The notes: generated from the sequence alone by a model not told the origin. DNA of 33,624 nt from an uncultured Rubrobacteraceae bacterium (GCA_902805975.1 CADCUT010000120.1:1-33624); one strand, 5' to 3'. Counted from the stretch's first letter, positions 23,572-31,466 are shown. Program-made: numbers and translations.

Positions 23572-26013
23572 ATGGGAGAACGCGACACCAAAGGCGAAGT
23601 CCCCGAAGGGGTAGCGGCCTTGCCGTTCGGCGCCCGCCTGCGAAGCATGCGGCGGGCCGCGGGGCTCACGCAGGAGGAGCTGGCCTCGCGGGCGGGCCTG
23701 AGCCCCAACGCCGTCGGCACCCTGGAGCGCGGTGCCAGGAGGCGGCCGCAGCCGCACACCGTCAGGGCTCTCTCCGACGCCCTGAACCTGCCGGAAGGCG
23801 AACGGGCGGCCCTCCTCGCATCGGTGCCCGAGCGGGGCGGGCCCACCCCGCCCGCGGAGAGACATCGCTCGGCGTCCCCCGTGGTGCCCGCTTTGCCCCG
23901 GCCCCCCACTCCGCTGGTGGGCCGCGAGCGCGAGATAGCCGAGGTGCGAGGCCTGCTCACTCAGCGGAACGCGCGGCTGCTGACGCTTACCGGCATAGGG
24001 GGCGTGGGCAAGACTCGTCTGGCCGCAGAGGTCGCACGAGAGGCCGGGGGAAACTTCCCTGACGGGACGGCTTTCGTCGGGTTGGCCTCGCTCTCCGACG
24101 CCGCCCTCCTGGTTCCGACGGTCTTGCGCTCGTTAGGCGCGCCCGAGGCGCAGGGTAGGACCCCGCTCGAGTCCTTGGTCGACCACCTGAGAAGCGAGCA
24201 TTTTCTGCTTGTACTCGACAACCTCGAGCACCTGCTCGAAGCGGCGACGGAGGTGGCGGTCCTGATCGAGGGCTGCCCGAAACTCGTCGTGCTAGCCACA
24301 AGCCGCGCGCCCTTGCGCGTAAAGGGCGAGCAGGAGTATCCCATTCCTCCCCTCGCGCTGCCCGCCTCCACGCGTGCGCCGTCCGAAGAAGGGGTACTCG
24401 CCTCGGCGTCGGGGATGCTCTTCGCCGAGCGTGCCCGGGCGGCTTCCCCCGGATTCAAGCTCACCCCTGAGAACGCCGCCTCGGTGGCGGCGATCTGCTG
24501 GCGGCTGGCGGGGCTGCCGCTGGCGCTGGAGCTTGCGGCGGCCAAGGCCAGGTTCCTGGACCCCGCGACGTTGCTCTCGCGGCTGGACCAGGCGCTGTCG
24601 ACGGCCTGGGCCCGCGACTTGCCCGAGAGGCAGCGCACGATGCGGGCGACGCTGGACTGGAGCTTCGGGCTGCTCGGCGAACCGGAGCGTAGCCTGCTCG
24701 GACGCCTCTCCGTGTTCGTCGGCGGCTTCTCGCTTCCGGCGGCCGAGGCCGTGGGGGCGGGGCCCGACGCGGTGGGAAACGCCGGGGGGGAGGACGTGAT
24801 CGACCACCTCGGTACCCTGGTGGAACAGTCGCTGGTGACGGTTGACCCGGATGCGGGCGGCGAGGCCCGCTACGGGATGCTAGAGCCGGTAAGGCAGTAC
24901 GCCAGGGAGAAGCTCGAACAAAGCGGGGAGGCGCAAGGCGTCCTGCGCGAGCACGCCGCGTTCTTCCTGGCTCTCTCCCGGCGTGCGGGTTCCGGGATGT
25001 GGGGCCCACGGCAGGGTGAGTGGCTGGAGAGGCTCGACCGAGAGAACGGCAACCTGCAGGCGGCCATAGGCTGGGCGCTTGGGGCGGGGGAGGCGGCGAC
25101 CGCCGCGCGGTTTGGCTGGATGTTGAACTCGTTCTGGTTCTTGCGCGGGTACCACCGGGAGGGACGCCGCTGGGCGGAGGCGACGCTCGAAGGCCCGCTT
25201 CCGCCCAAGCTGCGGGCCAGAGCCCACCACGCCGCCGCGGCTATGGCCTTCGCGCAAGGGGACTACCCTGCCGCCGAGGGGGGCTGGCAAGAAACCCTGC
25301 GCCTCTCCCAGAGCGAGGGAGACATCCTGGCGGAGGCCTACGCGTGGGGCGGGCTGGGGATCATCGTAATGGTCCGCTCGGACTTCGAGTTGGCGGCCTC
25401 CCGCATGGAGAAGGCCCTCTCGCTCTTGGAGCGCTACGACGAGGATCCGCCCCCGGAGGGGCAGGACTACGAAGACCCTACAAGCGTGGTTTCCGTGACG
25501 CGCGTGTTCCTCGGGACGACGATGCTCGCGCGCGGCGACCTCGGCGGGGCGCAGCGGATGTTCGAGGAGGGGCTGGAGGTCGCCCGTCGTACGGACAACC
25601 CTATGGCCACCTACGTGGGACTGTACAACCTGGCCCAGCTGGCGCTGACCCGGGATGATCTCGAGCTCGCGTCCCGCACGCTGGAGGAAGGGATAGATCT
25701 CTCCGGGCGAACGAAGGACCGGGCCAACCTGGCGCACTTCCTGGACGCACTCGCGGCGGTGGCCGCCTTTCGGGACGAGGCTAAGCGCTCCGCAACCCTG
25801 CTGGGGGCGGCCGAAGCTTTGCTGGAGGAGGTCGGGGCGCGGGTCCACAACTACTACGCCCCGGATCCCTCACTGCGGGAACGCGCCATCGCCGAGGCGC
25901 GCGCCGGTCTAGGCGCGACGGCCTTCGAGGAGGCGTGGGAGTGGGGACGAGGGATGAGTTTTGACCGGGCGGTCGAGTACGCACTCGGGGTCGATACCGA
26001 GCGTCCCATCTGA
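23572..26013 (+). CDS. XRE-type STAND ATPase regulator with TPR tail
   Basis: An 813-residue signal-transduction ATPase. Residues about 19-75 are an XRE helix-turn-helix (FGARLRSMRRAAGLTQEELA, SRAGLSPNAVGTLERG). LVGREREIAEVRGLL opens the NB-ARC/NACHT-like module, with the P-loop GIGGVGKT at 141-148 and Walker B FLLVLDNLEHLL near 211-222; the downstream CWRLAGLPLALELAA segment is the GxP motif. About 470-800 are helical repeats like TPRs (HHAAAAMAFAQGDYPAAEGGWQETL, LFNLAQLAL-like units). Such proteins detect a ligand through the repeats and then bind DNA. It is divergent from the RTX gene, its likely target. The substrate or signal is unknown. Confidence 0.9.
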   Translation: MGERDTKGEVPEGVAALPFGARLRSMRRAAGLTQEELASRAGLSPNAVGTLERGARRRPQPHTVRALSDALNLPEGERAALLASVPERGGPTPPAERHRSASPVVPALPRPPTPLVGREREIAEVRGLLTQRNARLLTLTGIGGVGKTRLAAEVAREAGGNFPDGTAFVGLASLSDAALLVPTVLRSLGAPEAQGRTPLESLVDHLRSEHFLLVLDNLEHLLEAATEVAVLIEGCPKLVVLATSRAPLRVKGEQEYPIPPLALPASTRAPSEEGVLASASGMLFAERARAASPGFKLTPENAASVAAICWRLAGLPLALELAAAKARFLDPATLLSRLDQALSTAWARDLPERQRTMRATLDWSFGLLGEPERSLLGRLSVFVGGFSLPAAEAVGAGPDAVGNAGGEDVIDHLGTLVEQSLVTVDPDAGGEARYGMLEPVRQYAREKLEQSGEAQGVLREHAAFFLALSRRAGSGMWGPRQGEWLERLDRENGNLQAAIGWALGAGEAATAARFGWMLNSFWFLRGYHREGRRWAEATLEGPLPPKLRARAHHAAAAMAFAQGDYPAAEGGWQETLRLSQSEGDILAEAYAWGGLGIIVMVRSDFELAASRMEKALSLLERYDEDPPPEGQDYEDPTSVVSVTRVFLGTTMLARGDLGGAQRMFEEGLEVARRTDNPMATYVGLYNLAQLALTRDDLELASRTLEEGIDLSGRTKDRANLAHFLDALAAVAAFRDEAKRSATLLGAAEALLEEVGARVHNYYAPDPSLRERAIAEARAGLGATAFEEAWEWGRGMSFDRAVEYALGVDTERPI

Positions 26014-26050
26014 CCCCCTCTTGGTACGACCGATGCCCCGCCCCGGGGGC

Positions 26051-26116
26051 TTATGCACCCGAGTGCGCGGAAGGTTTATTCCCCCGAACTTCGGGCCAAG
26101 AGGTTCTGAGAAGTCC
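26051..26116 (+). repeat. Intergenic GAACTTC repeat, copy 6
   Basis: Near-complete: head CACCCGAGTGCGCGGAAGG, arms CCCCGAACTTCGGGC and AGGTTCTGAGAAGTCC. Between the regulator (plus) and RidA (minus), convergent. Confidence 0.75.
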
Positions 26117-26137
26117 TTCACAAGAAGCCATGGTCCG

Positions 26138-26533
26138 CTACACCACGGCCGTGGCTTCTATCTCCACCAACATCTCCGGCAAGGCCAGCCGCGTCACGCC
26201 CACCAGCGTGCTGGCCGGTCGGCAACCGGCTTCTGCCAAGCGGCTGGCCAGGGCGCCGTAAGCTTCAAGGAAGCGGTCAACGTCGGTGGTGTAGATGTGC
26301 AAGCGCATCACGTCCGAGAGGCTGGCGCCCGCCTCCCTTAGGACGGCCTCCAGGTTGTCGAGGGTCTGGCCGATCTGGGCCCCCATGTCTTCGGGCTGCA
26401 CCGGCGAGCCCTCGCCATCGACCGACCCCTGCCCCGCGCAGTAGATGGTGCGCCCGGCGCCCGCCACCTCGTTGGCCTGTACGTAGCCCATCTGGTCCTG
26501 CCAGGTCCACGGGTTGATGATCCTTCGCTCCAC
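26138..26533 (-). CDS. RidA-family (YjgF/YER057c/UK114) deaminase
   Basis: A 131-residue RidA-family protein; typical members hydrolyse reactive enamine/imine intermediates from PLP enzymes. It has PWTWQDQMGYVQANEV near the N-terminus, YCAGQGSVDGEG, QTLDNLEAVLREAGASLSDV and CRPASTLVGVTRLALPEMLVEIEA, the last carrying the conserved Arg region and the Glu. GTG 26533 has GGAGGAGAGCG before it. A longer frame exists upstream but is not RidA-like. The aminotransferase at 2807 is far away, so no local coupling. Confidence 0.9.
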   Translation of the reverse strand: MERRIINPWTWQDQMGYVQANEVAGAGRTIYCAGQGSVDGEGSPVQPEDMGAQIGQTLDNLEAVLREAGASLSDVMRLHIYTTDVDRFLEAYGALASRLAEAGCRPASTLVGVTRLALPEMLVEIEATAVV

Positions 26534-26634
26534 CGCTCTCCTCCTTACCGGGTGCCTTACGTCGCCAACAGCCGGGGCATCATAGCTGCACCGCGAGCTG
26601 CAAAGGATCACGCCAGCGGCGTATTCTCGGCCCC

Positions 26635-26699
26635 TATTCACCCGAGTGCGTGGAAGGAAGGTCCCGCGACTTCGGCTTGAGGGGGTTCTCCGAAGTCGG
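26635..26699 (+). repeat. Intergenic GAACTTC repeat, copy 7
   Basis: Near-complete: ATTCACCCGAGTGCGTGGAAGG as head (CACCCGAGTGCGTGGAAGG), arms CCCGCGACTTCGGC and GGGGTTCTCCGAAGTCGG. Lies in the leader of the 26774 gene. Confidence 0.75.
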
Positions 26700-26773
26700 A
26701 AGTCGGGCCCCACCGCCCTAGGCGTTGTAGGATGGGCAACGAACTCCCTGTACCTATACACCCGAGGCGGTGG

Positions 26774-27196
26774 ATGCAACGGCGAAACGCGGCACCTGCG
26801 GTGGCGGCGCTCGCCTGTCTGGCGCTGGCGGGCTGCGCCCTGGTCGGACCTCGTCCCGAGGCATCTTGCGCCGCGCCCATGATCGAGGTCGAGCCACGCC
26901 GGGCGGCCCCGGGCGGGACGTTCCGTGTGCGCGGGGAGGCCTTCGGCACCTGCGACGACACGGGCCCTTTGCTCGACGCCTCGAAGCCCATGCGCAACAT
27001 CCGCCTCATCTTGCGGCGAGGCTCGTGGGAGCGGGAGGTGGCCACCGTGGACGCCGACCGCCGGCTGTCCTTCGACGCGCGCCTCCGGGTCCCGGCAGAA
27101 TCCGAGCCCGGGCGGGCGTGCGTGGTCGCCGCGGGTGCACCGGAAGCGTCCGCGGGGTGCTTCTTGGTGCTCGGCGAAGGACCGGGGTCGGAGTGA
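26774..27196 (+). CDS. Small secreted lipoprotein, hypothetical
   Basis: About 140 residues from ATG 26774. MQRRNAAPAVAALACLALAGC is a lipoprotein signal with lipobox LAGC; the mature protein begins at that Cys. Then follow MIEVEPRRAAPGGTFRVRGEAFG and a beta-rich part with SWEREVATVDADRRLSFDARLRVPAES, resembling an IPT/TIG- or Ig-like fold, with Cys residues near both ends (ASCAAPM, FGTCDD, RACVVA, GCFLV) that may pair. An ATG at 26732 gives a longer start lacking a normal signal. Function unknown. Confidence 0.72.
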   Translation: MQRRNAAPAVAALACLALAGCALVGPRPEASCAAPMIEVEPRRAAPGGTFRVRGEAFGTCDDTGPLLDASKPMRNIRLILRRGSWEREVATVDADRRLSFDARLRVPAESEPGRACVVAAGAPEASAGCFLVLGEGPGSE

Positions 27197-27210
27197 GCCG
27201 CCACCCGCGC

Positions 27211-27276
27211 TGTCCACCGGAGTGCGTGGAAGGCTTCTTCTCGGAACTTCTGGAGTAAAAGGTTCTCGGAAGTTCG
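27211..27276 (+). repeat. Intergenic GAACTTC repeat, copy 8
   Basis: Near-complete: head CACCGGAGTGCGTGGAAGG, arms TTCTCGGAACTTC and GGTTCTCGGAAGTTCG with TGGAGTAAAA between. The clearest copy; placed just after the lipoprotein stop. Confidence 0.8.
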
Positions 27277-27364
27277 CGCCGAGCCGGGGTCGGCCGGAGC
27301 GCATGGGGAACGCGGTCCGCGGGTAACATGGCCCAGGCCGGTCAATCGAAGAAGGGAGCGAACC

Positions 27365-27916
27365 GTGCCCCAGGAGTACGAGCAGAGCCAGGCGATAGAA
27401 GCGCCGCCCGGGGAGGTCTTCGCGTGGCTCTCGGACGTGGGCAACCTCCCCGAGTACCTGCCACCCGTGGTGGCATCCTCCGTGGTGGGGCCCTCCGCCG
27501 AGGGCGTCCCCGGCCAGAGGATCAGGACTACGCTCGAGTACCCGGGCGGGCAAGGCGGAACCTTCGATGCCGAGGGCTACCTGGCTGTGGACGAGGGGGA
27601 GCGCAGGATGGAGTGGGGCGCGGAGGCCGGGCGCGACTACTCGGGGTGGCTTACGGTGGCGAACCGCGGGGAGGGCGCGAGCGAGGTGGTGGTGCACCTC
27701 TCCTTTGGCGAACGCTCGGCGGAGCCGGAGATGCGAGAGCAGGCACCCGAGGGCCAAGATCCGTTGGCGGAGGGCATCTCGGCGACGCTGGAGAGCATCC
27801 GCCGGCAGATAGAGGAGGGCTCGGGCAAAGTAGAAGCGCCACCTCCTCCGGAGGGGGCCGAGCCGCAGCTGGAGGAGAACCCGGCGGTGGTGGACGAGGA
27901 CCCTCCGCGAGCGTAA
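27365..27916 (+). CDS. SRPBCC-family protein
   Basis: A 183-residue START/Bet v1-like domain protein that binds hydrophobic ligands or acts in stress adaptation. IEAPPGEVFAWLSDVGNLPEYLPPVV is the domain start; strands RRMEWGAEAGRDYSGWLTV and GASEVVVHLSFGERS follow, then helix DPLAEGISATLESIRRQIEEG. The last 30 residues (APPPPEGAEPQLEENPAVVDED) are a disordered acidic, Pro-rich tail. GAAGGGAGCG precedes GTG 27365; TAACAT at 27324-27329 is a possible -10. Ligand unknown. Confidence 0.85.
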   Translation: MPQEYEQSQAIEAPPGEVFAWLSDVGNLPEYLPPVVASSVVGPSAEGVPGQRIRTTLEYPGGQGGTFDAEGYLAVDEGERRMEWGAEAGRDYSGWLTVANRGEGASEVVVHLSFGERSAEPEMREQAPEGQDPLAEGISATLESIRRQIEEGSGKVEAPPPPEGAEPQLEENPAVVDEDPPRA

Positions 27917-27940
27917 CCGGATGCTCCGCACCCGGTCTTT

Positions 27941-27963
27941 TGGGAGTTCTGGGGAAGTCCGCG
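27941..27963 (+). repeat. Degenerate GAACTTC repeat, copy 9
   Basis: Only the tail arm is recognisable: GGGAGTTCTGGGGAAGTCCG. Between the convergent SRPBCC gene and the 27970 gene. Confidence 0.4.
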
Positions 27964-27969
27964 AGGGTG

Positions 27970-28374
27970 TTACGCTCCCTTGAGGGCCCGCAACGCCGGA
28001 CCGAGACGGGGCAGTCCCAGCAGGCGCGCCAGGAACCGCTCCCGGCCCAACCCCACCAGGGGGCCCGTCCCGTCCTCGAGCATCCCAGGCAGCGGGTCGA
28101 GGGCCACACCCCTTATGCCCCTGGACCCGCAGAGGATCGAGGCAAGCTCCCCACACCGCGTCTCCCCCACCCGCCACCCGTTCGCGGCTTCGCCGGGCCC
28201 CAAAGACCAGAGGAAGAACCTGGCTTCCTCCTCGTGGCCGAAGACCGCCAGTAGCTTGCCCCCGCCGCCCCGGGGGATGCTCATAGCCTCGACGCGCCCT
28301 GTCTGGATCCGCGAGATGATCCACCACGCCGTCTTCTGCGCCGGCCCCGCCTTCGCCCTGTTCGCCTCTATCAC
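27970..28374 (-). CDS. Hypothetical protein
   Basis: About 134 residues from GTG 28374. The N-terminus is basic and reads IEANRAKAGPAQKTAWWIISR; the centre holds LLAVFGHEEEARFFLWSLG, then GWRVGETRCGELASILCGS, GVALDPLPGM and GLGRERFLARLLGLPRLG. No signal peptide. It resembles a small conserved family I associate with Rubrobacter, but no function is known. Frame open further upstream is not protein-like, so the GTG is preferred. It is preceded by the 16-bp tandem repeat at 28405-28440. Confidence 0.65.
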   Translation of the reverse strand: MIEANRAKAGPAQKTAWWIISRIQTGRVEAMSIPRGGGGKLLAVFGHEEEARFFLWSLGPGEAANGWRVGETRCGELASILCGSRGIRGVALDPLPGMLEDGTGPLVGLGRERFLARLLGLPRLGPALRALKGA

Positions 28375-28404
28375 TAAGCCCCGTCCTCTCCCTAGCGTGC
28401 GCGG

Positions 28405-28440
28405 GCCCAAGCTAGCCCCGGCCCAAGCTAGCCCCGGCCC
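28405..28440. repeat. 16-bp tandem duplication
   Basis: GCCCAAGCTAGCCCCG occurs twice exactly head to tail (28405-28420 and 28421-28436), followed by GCCC. It lies in the promoter region of the minus-strand gene at 27970. Confidence 0.7.
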
Positions 28441-28480
28441 GATGCCGCGACGGTGATGGGGCGCACAGATGGGGCTTGCC

Positions 28481-28692
28481 CGGTCGAAAAATGGCCCCAA
28501 AGGTGCACCGAGAGAAACGAGAAGGAACCGCGCCGATGGTGGAAGGCGCGGGCCCAGCGATGTGTTGGGCGGAGGCCGCGGGCGCAGGAGCCCGGTTGGG
28601 TGATAGCGGCCTCCCGCTGTGGTGCATTCGTACCCGCTCGCGCCGCCCCTGCACCCTTCCCCGTTGCGCCCTTCGGGCCATTTTTCGGACCG
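28481..28692. mobile_element. MITE-like 212-bp element with terminal inverted repeats
   Basis: CGGTCGAAAAATGGCCC at the left end (28481-28497) and GGGCCATTTTTCGGACCG at the right (28675-28692) are inverted copies; extended, about 26-27 bp match at 23 of 27 positions. The interior forms hairpins: GGAGGCCGC with GCGGCCTCC, and GCCCA with TGGGC. No gene fits it. The AAAAATGG core is unusually AT-rich for this DNA. It could be a small non-autonomous transposon or a structured RNA; no target-site duplication is certain. Confidence 0.5.
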
Positions 28693-28804
28693 TAGCCTCC
28701 GGGCGGTCCTCGACCTGCGATGATGGCCCCACACACCAACGTCCCGTGGACGATCTTCGTGGCCTTCCTGCGCGCGGACCTTGTTCTCGCAGGGAGGAAC
28801 CAAG

Positions 28805-29191
28805 ATGACCGCACCGCGCGTGCTCGTAGCCATAGGTCCCAGGTTGTACGCGGAGGGGCTCGCCTCCTCACTGGGCACGCACCGTCCCCGCGCCGAGGTG
28901 ACGATCCTGGGCCCCTCGGAAGACGTCGAGCACGGGGCCCTTCGGGTGCGCCCGCACCTCATCGTCGCCCACCGGGTGCCGCCCGAGGCGAGGGTCGGGG
29001 CCTTCTGGATAGAGATCGCGGAGCTCGCCGGTGGCGAGGGGGACAAGCCCGTCGGCGCGGAGATAAGCGCGAACGGGTACTCAAGAAGCGTGGCCGACGT
29101 CCGCACCGAGCACGTGCTGGCGGCGCTCGACCGGGCCGAAGATGAGTTCCTCCTCGGCCGGGGCCACGCCCAGGGCGAGGGCAGGCCGTGA
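28805..29191 (+). CDS. Degenerate receiver-like protein partner
   Basis: A 128-residue protein from ATG 28805, after an AGGGAGGAACC ribosome site. Its first half looks like the start of a response-regulator receiver, with RVLVAIGPRLYAEGLASSLG and VTILGPSEDVEHGAL, then RPHLIVAHRV where the phospho-acceptor strand would be; no acidic pocket or acceptor Asp is visible. It ends in a helix (EHVLAALDRAEDEFLL). It overlaps the following response regulator (GTGA). It may be a partner or decoy for it. Function unknown. Confidence 0.7.
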   Translation: MTAPRVLVAIGPRLYAEGLASSLGTHRPRAEVTILGPSEDVEHGALRVRPHLIVAHRVPPEARVGAFWIEIAELAGGEGDKPVGAEISANGYSRSVADVRTEHVLAALDRAEDEFLLGRGHAQGEGRP

Positions 29192-29889
29192 GCGTCATGC
29201 GGGTGCACCTGGCAGACGACCACACCATGTTCAGGGAAGGATTGGAGTCCATCCTCTCCTCCCGCGAAGGGGTGGAGGTGGTCGGCACGTCGTCCACCGG
29301 GGAGGAGGCCGCCGAGCTGGTCCGCCAGGCCAGGCCGGACGTGATCATCACCCAGCTGGAGATGCAGCCCAAGACGGCCCGGGAGATCATCGAAGGGCTG
29401 CGGGAGGCCTCGCCGGACTCGAGGATCATCGTTCTCACCCTGTGGGACAACCTGCGCTACGTGCAAGCGATATCGAAGATGGGCATAGACGCCTACCTGC
29501 ACAAGTCTTCATCGACGGAGGAGCTCGTCGCCACTTTGGGCGCCATTACCCGCGAACCGGGCGGGGGGAACGCGGTGATCTCCATGCCCCGCGCCCTGCT
29601 GGAGCGCCTCGGCGACGATCCCGCCGGCGGCCTCTCAGAGAGGGAGACCGAGGTGGTGGTGCTCGCCGCCCGCGGGCTCTCCAACCGTCAGATAGGCCAG
29701 GAGCTGTTCATCTCAGAGGGCACCGTCAAGCGCCACCTGGCCAACGTCTACCAGAGGATAGGGGTCCGCTCCAGGAACGAGGCGGTGAGGAAGGCGCTCA
29801 TGGAGCAGTGGATCGGCATCTACGAGATAACCGACGCCGAATTTGCCCCCGGGGACGGCACCCCAAGCCCCGACGGCTCGCACGGGTAG
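29188..29889 (+). CDS. LuxR-type response regulator lacking the phospho-acceptor Asp
   Basis: A 233-residue NarL/LuxR response regulator. The receiver starts VHLADDHTMFREGLE with the acidic pair Asp10-Asp11, and has Thr84 (VLTLWD) and Lys106 (LHKSSS). At the acceptor position the normal Asp is Gln56 (IITQLEMQ), so phosphorylation in the usual way is not expected. The C-terminal HTH (149-196, LSERETEVVVLAARGLSNRQIG, SEGTVKRHLANVYQRIG) is intact. GTG 29188 overlaps the previous gene by four bases. The protein may be controlled by its partner or by ligand. No histidine kinase is adjacent. Confidence 0.88.
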   Translation: MSVMRVHLADDHTMFREGLESILSSREGVEVVGTSSTGEEAAELVRQARPDVIITQLEMQPKTAREIIEGLREASPDSRIIVLTLWDNLRYVQAISKMGIDAYLHKSSSTEELVATLGAITREPGGGNAVISMPRALLERLGDDPAGGLSERETEVVVLAARGLSNRQIGQELFISEGTVKRHLANVYQRIGVRSRNEAVRKALMEQWIGIYEITDAEFAPGDGTPSPDGSHG

Positions 29890-30041
29890 CGACCACCCGG
29901 GGGCCGGTCCGCGGGCCTAGCGGGCCGGGAACCCCCGGCGCAGCTCTTCGCGCGCCTCCCGCACTACAGGATCGTCGCCCCCACGGCGCCTGAGCCAATG
30001 GGGGCCAGACCAGGACATAATCCCCGTTACACCGTGTGCCG

Positions 30042-30060
30042 CGGGGCTGGCAAGGCCCCG
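30042..30060. other. Short hairpin in the 29890-30137 region
   Basis: CGGGGC and GCCCCG enclose a 7-nt loop. It follows a CATAAT copy at 30016-30021. No gene is seen in this stretch; it may be a terminator for the regulator. Confidence 0.35.
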
Positions 30061-30067
30061 GAGTTGC

Positions 30068-30108
30068 GGGCCACCGGGTTCCACGGTCGTCCGTGGTGGC
30101 CCTTTACC
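30068..30108 (+). promoter_or_regulatory. Nested inverted repeat abutting the -35 of the exporter gene
   Basis: GGGCCAC (30068-30074) with GTGGCCC (30096-30102), and within them CCACGG-TCGT-CCGTGG, give a nested inverted repeat that ends exactly where the -35 TTTACC (30103-30108) begins. An operator is a good guess. Confidence 0.5.
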
Positions 30109-30131
30109 GCGGCACCCTCCCGGGGCATAAT
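30103..30131 (+). promoter_or_regulatory. Promoter of the LysE-family gene
   Basis: TTTACC (30103-30108), 17 bp, CATAAT (30126-30131), then 6 nt to the ATG. Spacing is ideal and there is no ribosome site, so the mRNA is probably leaderless. Confidence 0.65.
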
Positions 30132-30137
30132 CCCCCT

Positions 30138-30782
30138 ATGGAAAACCTGCTTGCGACCGTCGCGGCCTTCTCCGTTGTGGCACTCCTGGCCGCCATGGTG
30201 CCGGGGGTGGACACGGCCCTCGTGACCAAGAACGCCCTCGGCAGGGGTGCGGCATCGGCGTTGCTCACCGCCGCCGGGTGCTCCACCGGCCAGCTCTTCT
30301 GGGGCGTGGCCTCCGCGTTCGGGGTGGCCGCGGTCTTGGCGGCCTCAGCCACCGCCTACTCGTTCGTGAAGCTGGCCGGGGCCTGCTACCTCGTCTACCT
30401 CGGCGTGCGCTCGCTGCTCGCCGCCCTATACCGGGAACGCCCGGCGGACGGCCCGGACGGCGGTGACGGGATCGCGGGCGAAGTCCCGCTGCGAGCCTCC
30501 TATGCAGAGGGGCTCGTGACCAACCTGCTCAACCCCAAGACGGCGCTGTTCTTCTCCTCCCTCGTCCCGCAATTCGTCTCGCCCGGGGACCCGAACTGGC
30601 TGTTCGCCGTCCTGACGGCGCTGACGGCGACGACCTCGTTGCTGTGGCTGTGCGTCCTCACGGTACTCCTGCGCTCCGCCGGGGCGTTCCTGAGCCGGTC
30701 CGGGCCCCGCCGCGTGCTCGACGGTGTCATGGGCACGGTGCTCGTCGCCCTGGGCGTCCGCGTGGCGCTCTCTCGCGGCTAA
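30138..30782 (+). CDS. LysE/RhtB-family amino-acid or metabolite exporter
   Basis: A 214-residue inner-membrane exporter of the LysE superfamily. VVALLAAMVPGVDTALVTKNALGRG is the signature N-terminal PGP-like motif (here PGVDT) after the first helix; SFVKLAGACYLVYLGVRSL is helix 3, and GLVTNLLNPKTALFFSSLVPQF is the conserved NPK block. Six helices fit the length. A short charged loop with PADGPDGGDG lies between. It exports amino acids or related metabolites, possibly as detoxification. A leaderless promoter lies immediately upstream. Confidence 0.9.
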   Translation: MENLLATVAAFSVVALLAAMVPGVDTALVTKNALGRGAASALLTAAGCSTGQLFWGVASAFGVAAVLAASATAYSFVKLAGACYLVYLGVRSLLAALYRERPADGPDGGDGIAGEVPLRASYAEGLVTNLLNPKTALFFSSLVPQFVSPGDPNWLFAVLTALTATTSLLWLCVLTVLLRSAGAFLSRSGPRRVLDGVMGTVLVALGVRVALSRG

Positions 30783-30909
30783 CGGAGGCGCTGGAGGGTT
30801 TCCAGGTGGGGAACAACGCCTCCTCCGCGCAAGCCCACCAAGGCTCGGACATTTCCTCCCCCACGACCCGGATAATGCGCCCGGCCGGCCCCGCTGCACC
30901 TGCTTCGAC

Positions 30910-30950
30910 CCTTATGCCCCGGGGTGCGTGCAAGGGGCGTTCTAGAAAGT
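30910..30950 (+). repeat. Truncated GAACTTC repeat, copy 10
   Basis: Head CCCGGGGTGCGTGCAAGG is kept, followed by TTCTAGAAAGT; the arms are missing. Between two convergent genes. Confidence 0.5.
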
Positions 30951-30988
30951 AGGTACGGCCCTCGCTCGGCAGCCGTGGGCGATGGAGG

Positions 30989-31189
30989 CTAGGACCTCCG
31001 GAAGGGCCACGTGGTCGGGTTGATGCCGTAGGCCAGGACGCACGCCAGCAGCCAGATGGCCGCCAAGCAAAACCATAGCCGGTAGACCCCGCGACCTTCC
31101 GTGAAGTACGCGGCCGGTACCACGAGCACCGCCACGATCGTCAAGACGAGCGCCACGGCCATCCCCGACAATTGACCATTATCTACCAT
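30989..31189 (-). CDS. Small two-helix membrane protein, hypothetical
   Basis: A 66-residue protein from ATG 31189, read on the minus strand. Hydrophobic segments are MAVALVLTIVAVLVVPAAYF and LWFCLAAIWLLACVLAYGI, joined by TEGRGVYR; the end NPTTWPFRRS is basic. A TATACT box lies about 15 nt upstream. A longer frame upstream gives charged residues unlike a membrane start. No family recognised. Confidence 0.55.
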   Translation of the reverse strand: MVDNGQLSGMAVALVLTIVAVLVVPAAYFTEGRGVYRLWFCLAAIWLLACVLAYGINPTTWPFRRS

Positions 31190-31253
31190 CGCTACCCGGC
31201 CCCAGTATACCCCGTCCGTTCCGGGGTCGTTCTCGGAACCTCGCCCGAAACCC

Positions 31254-31320
31254 ATCCAACCGGGTGCGGTAAAGACCCTTTCTGCGAACTTCGGCTGTAG
31301 GGAGTCCTCCGAAGTTTGCG
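31254..31320 (+). repeat. Intergenic GAACTTC repeat, copy 11
   Basis: Head CCAACCGGGTGCGGTAAAG, arms TTCTGCGAACTTCGGC and GAGTCCTCCGAAGTTTGCG. The paired CGAACTTC / GAAGTTTG can fold. In the divergent space before the RTX gene. Confidence 0.7.
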
Positions 31321-31466
31321 ACCCTTAAGGTCTAGGCCTCGGCCCGGAAGATGGGACCCTGGTACCACGGCCCGCGCGTATCCCGCTGCTAGAATCCGGC
31401 TGATCCCCTTCCGGTAGATCGGTTTGCCGGGCCGCGGGCTGTGGAGGGCTAACGAGGAGGGTATGC

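Noticed and set aside
26138-28327. 729-codon minus-strand ORF ending in RidA
   Set aside because: RidA has its own GTG start with a strong ribosome site; the upstream part is antisense to the lipoprotein and SRPBCC genes.
28412-28871. Minus-strand ORFs over the inverted-repeat element
   Set aside because: They read through the terminal repeats and hairpins and give low-complexity basic products.
27970-29502. Long 510-codon minus-strand ORF
   Set aside because: Only the first-described 134 codons look like a protein; the rest is an antisense shadow of the receiver-like and LuxR genes.
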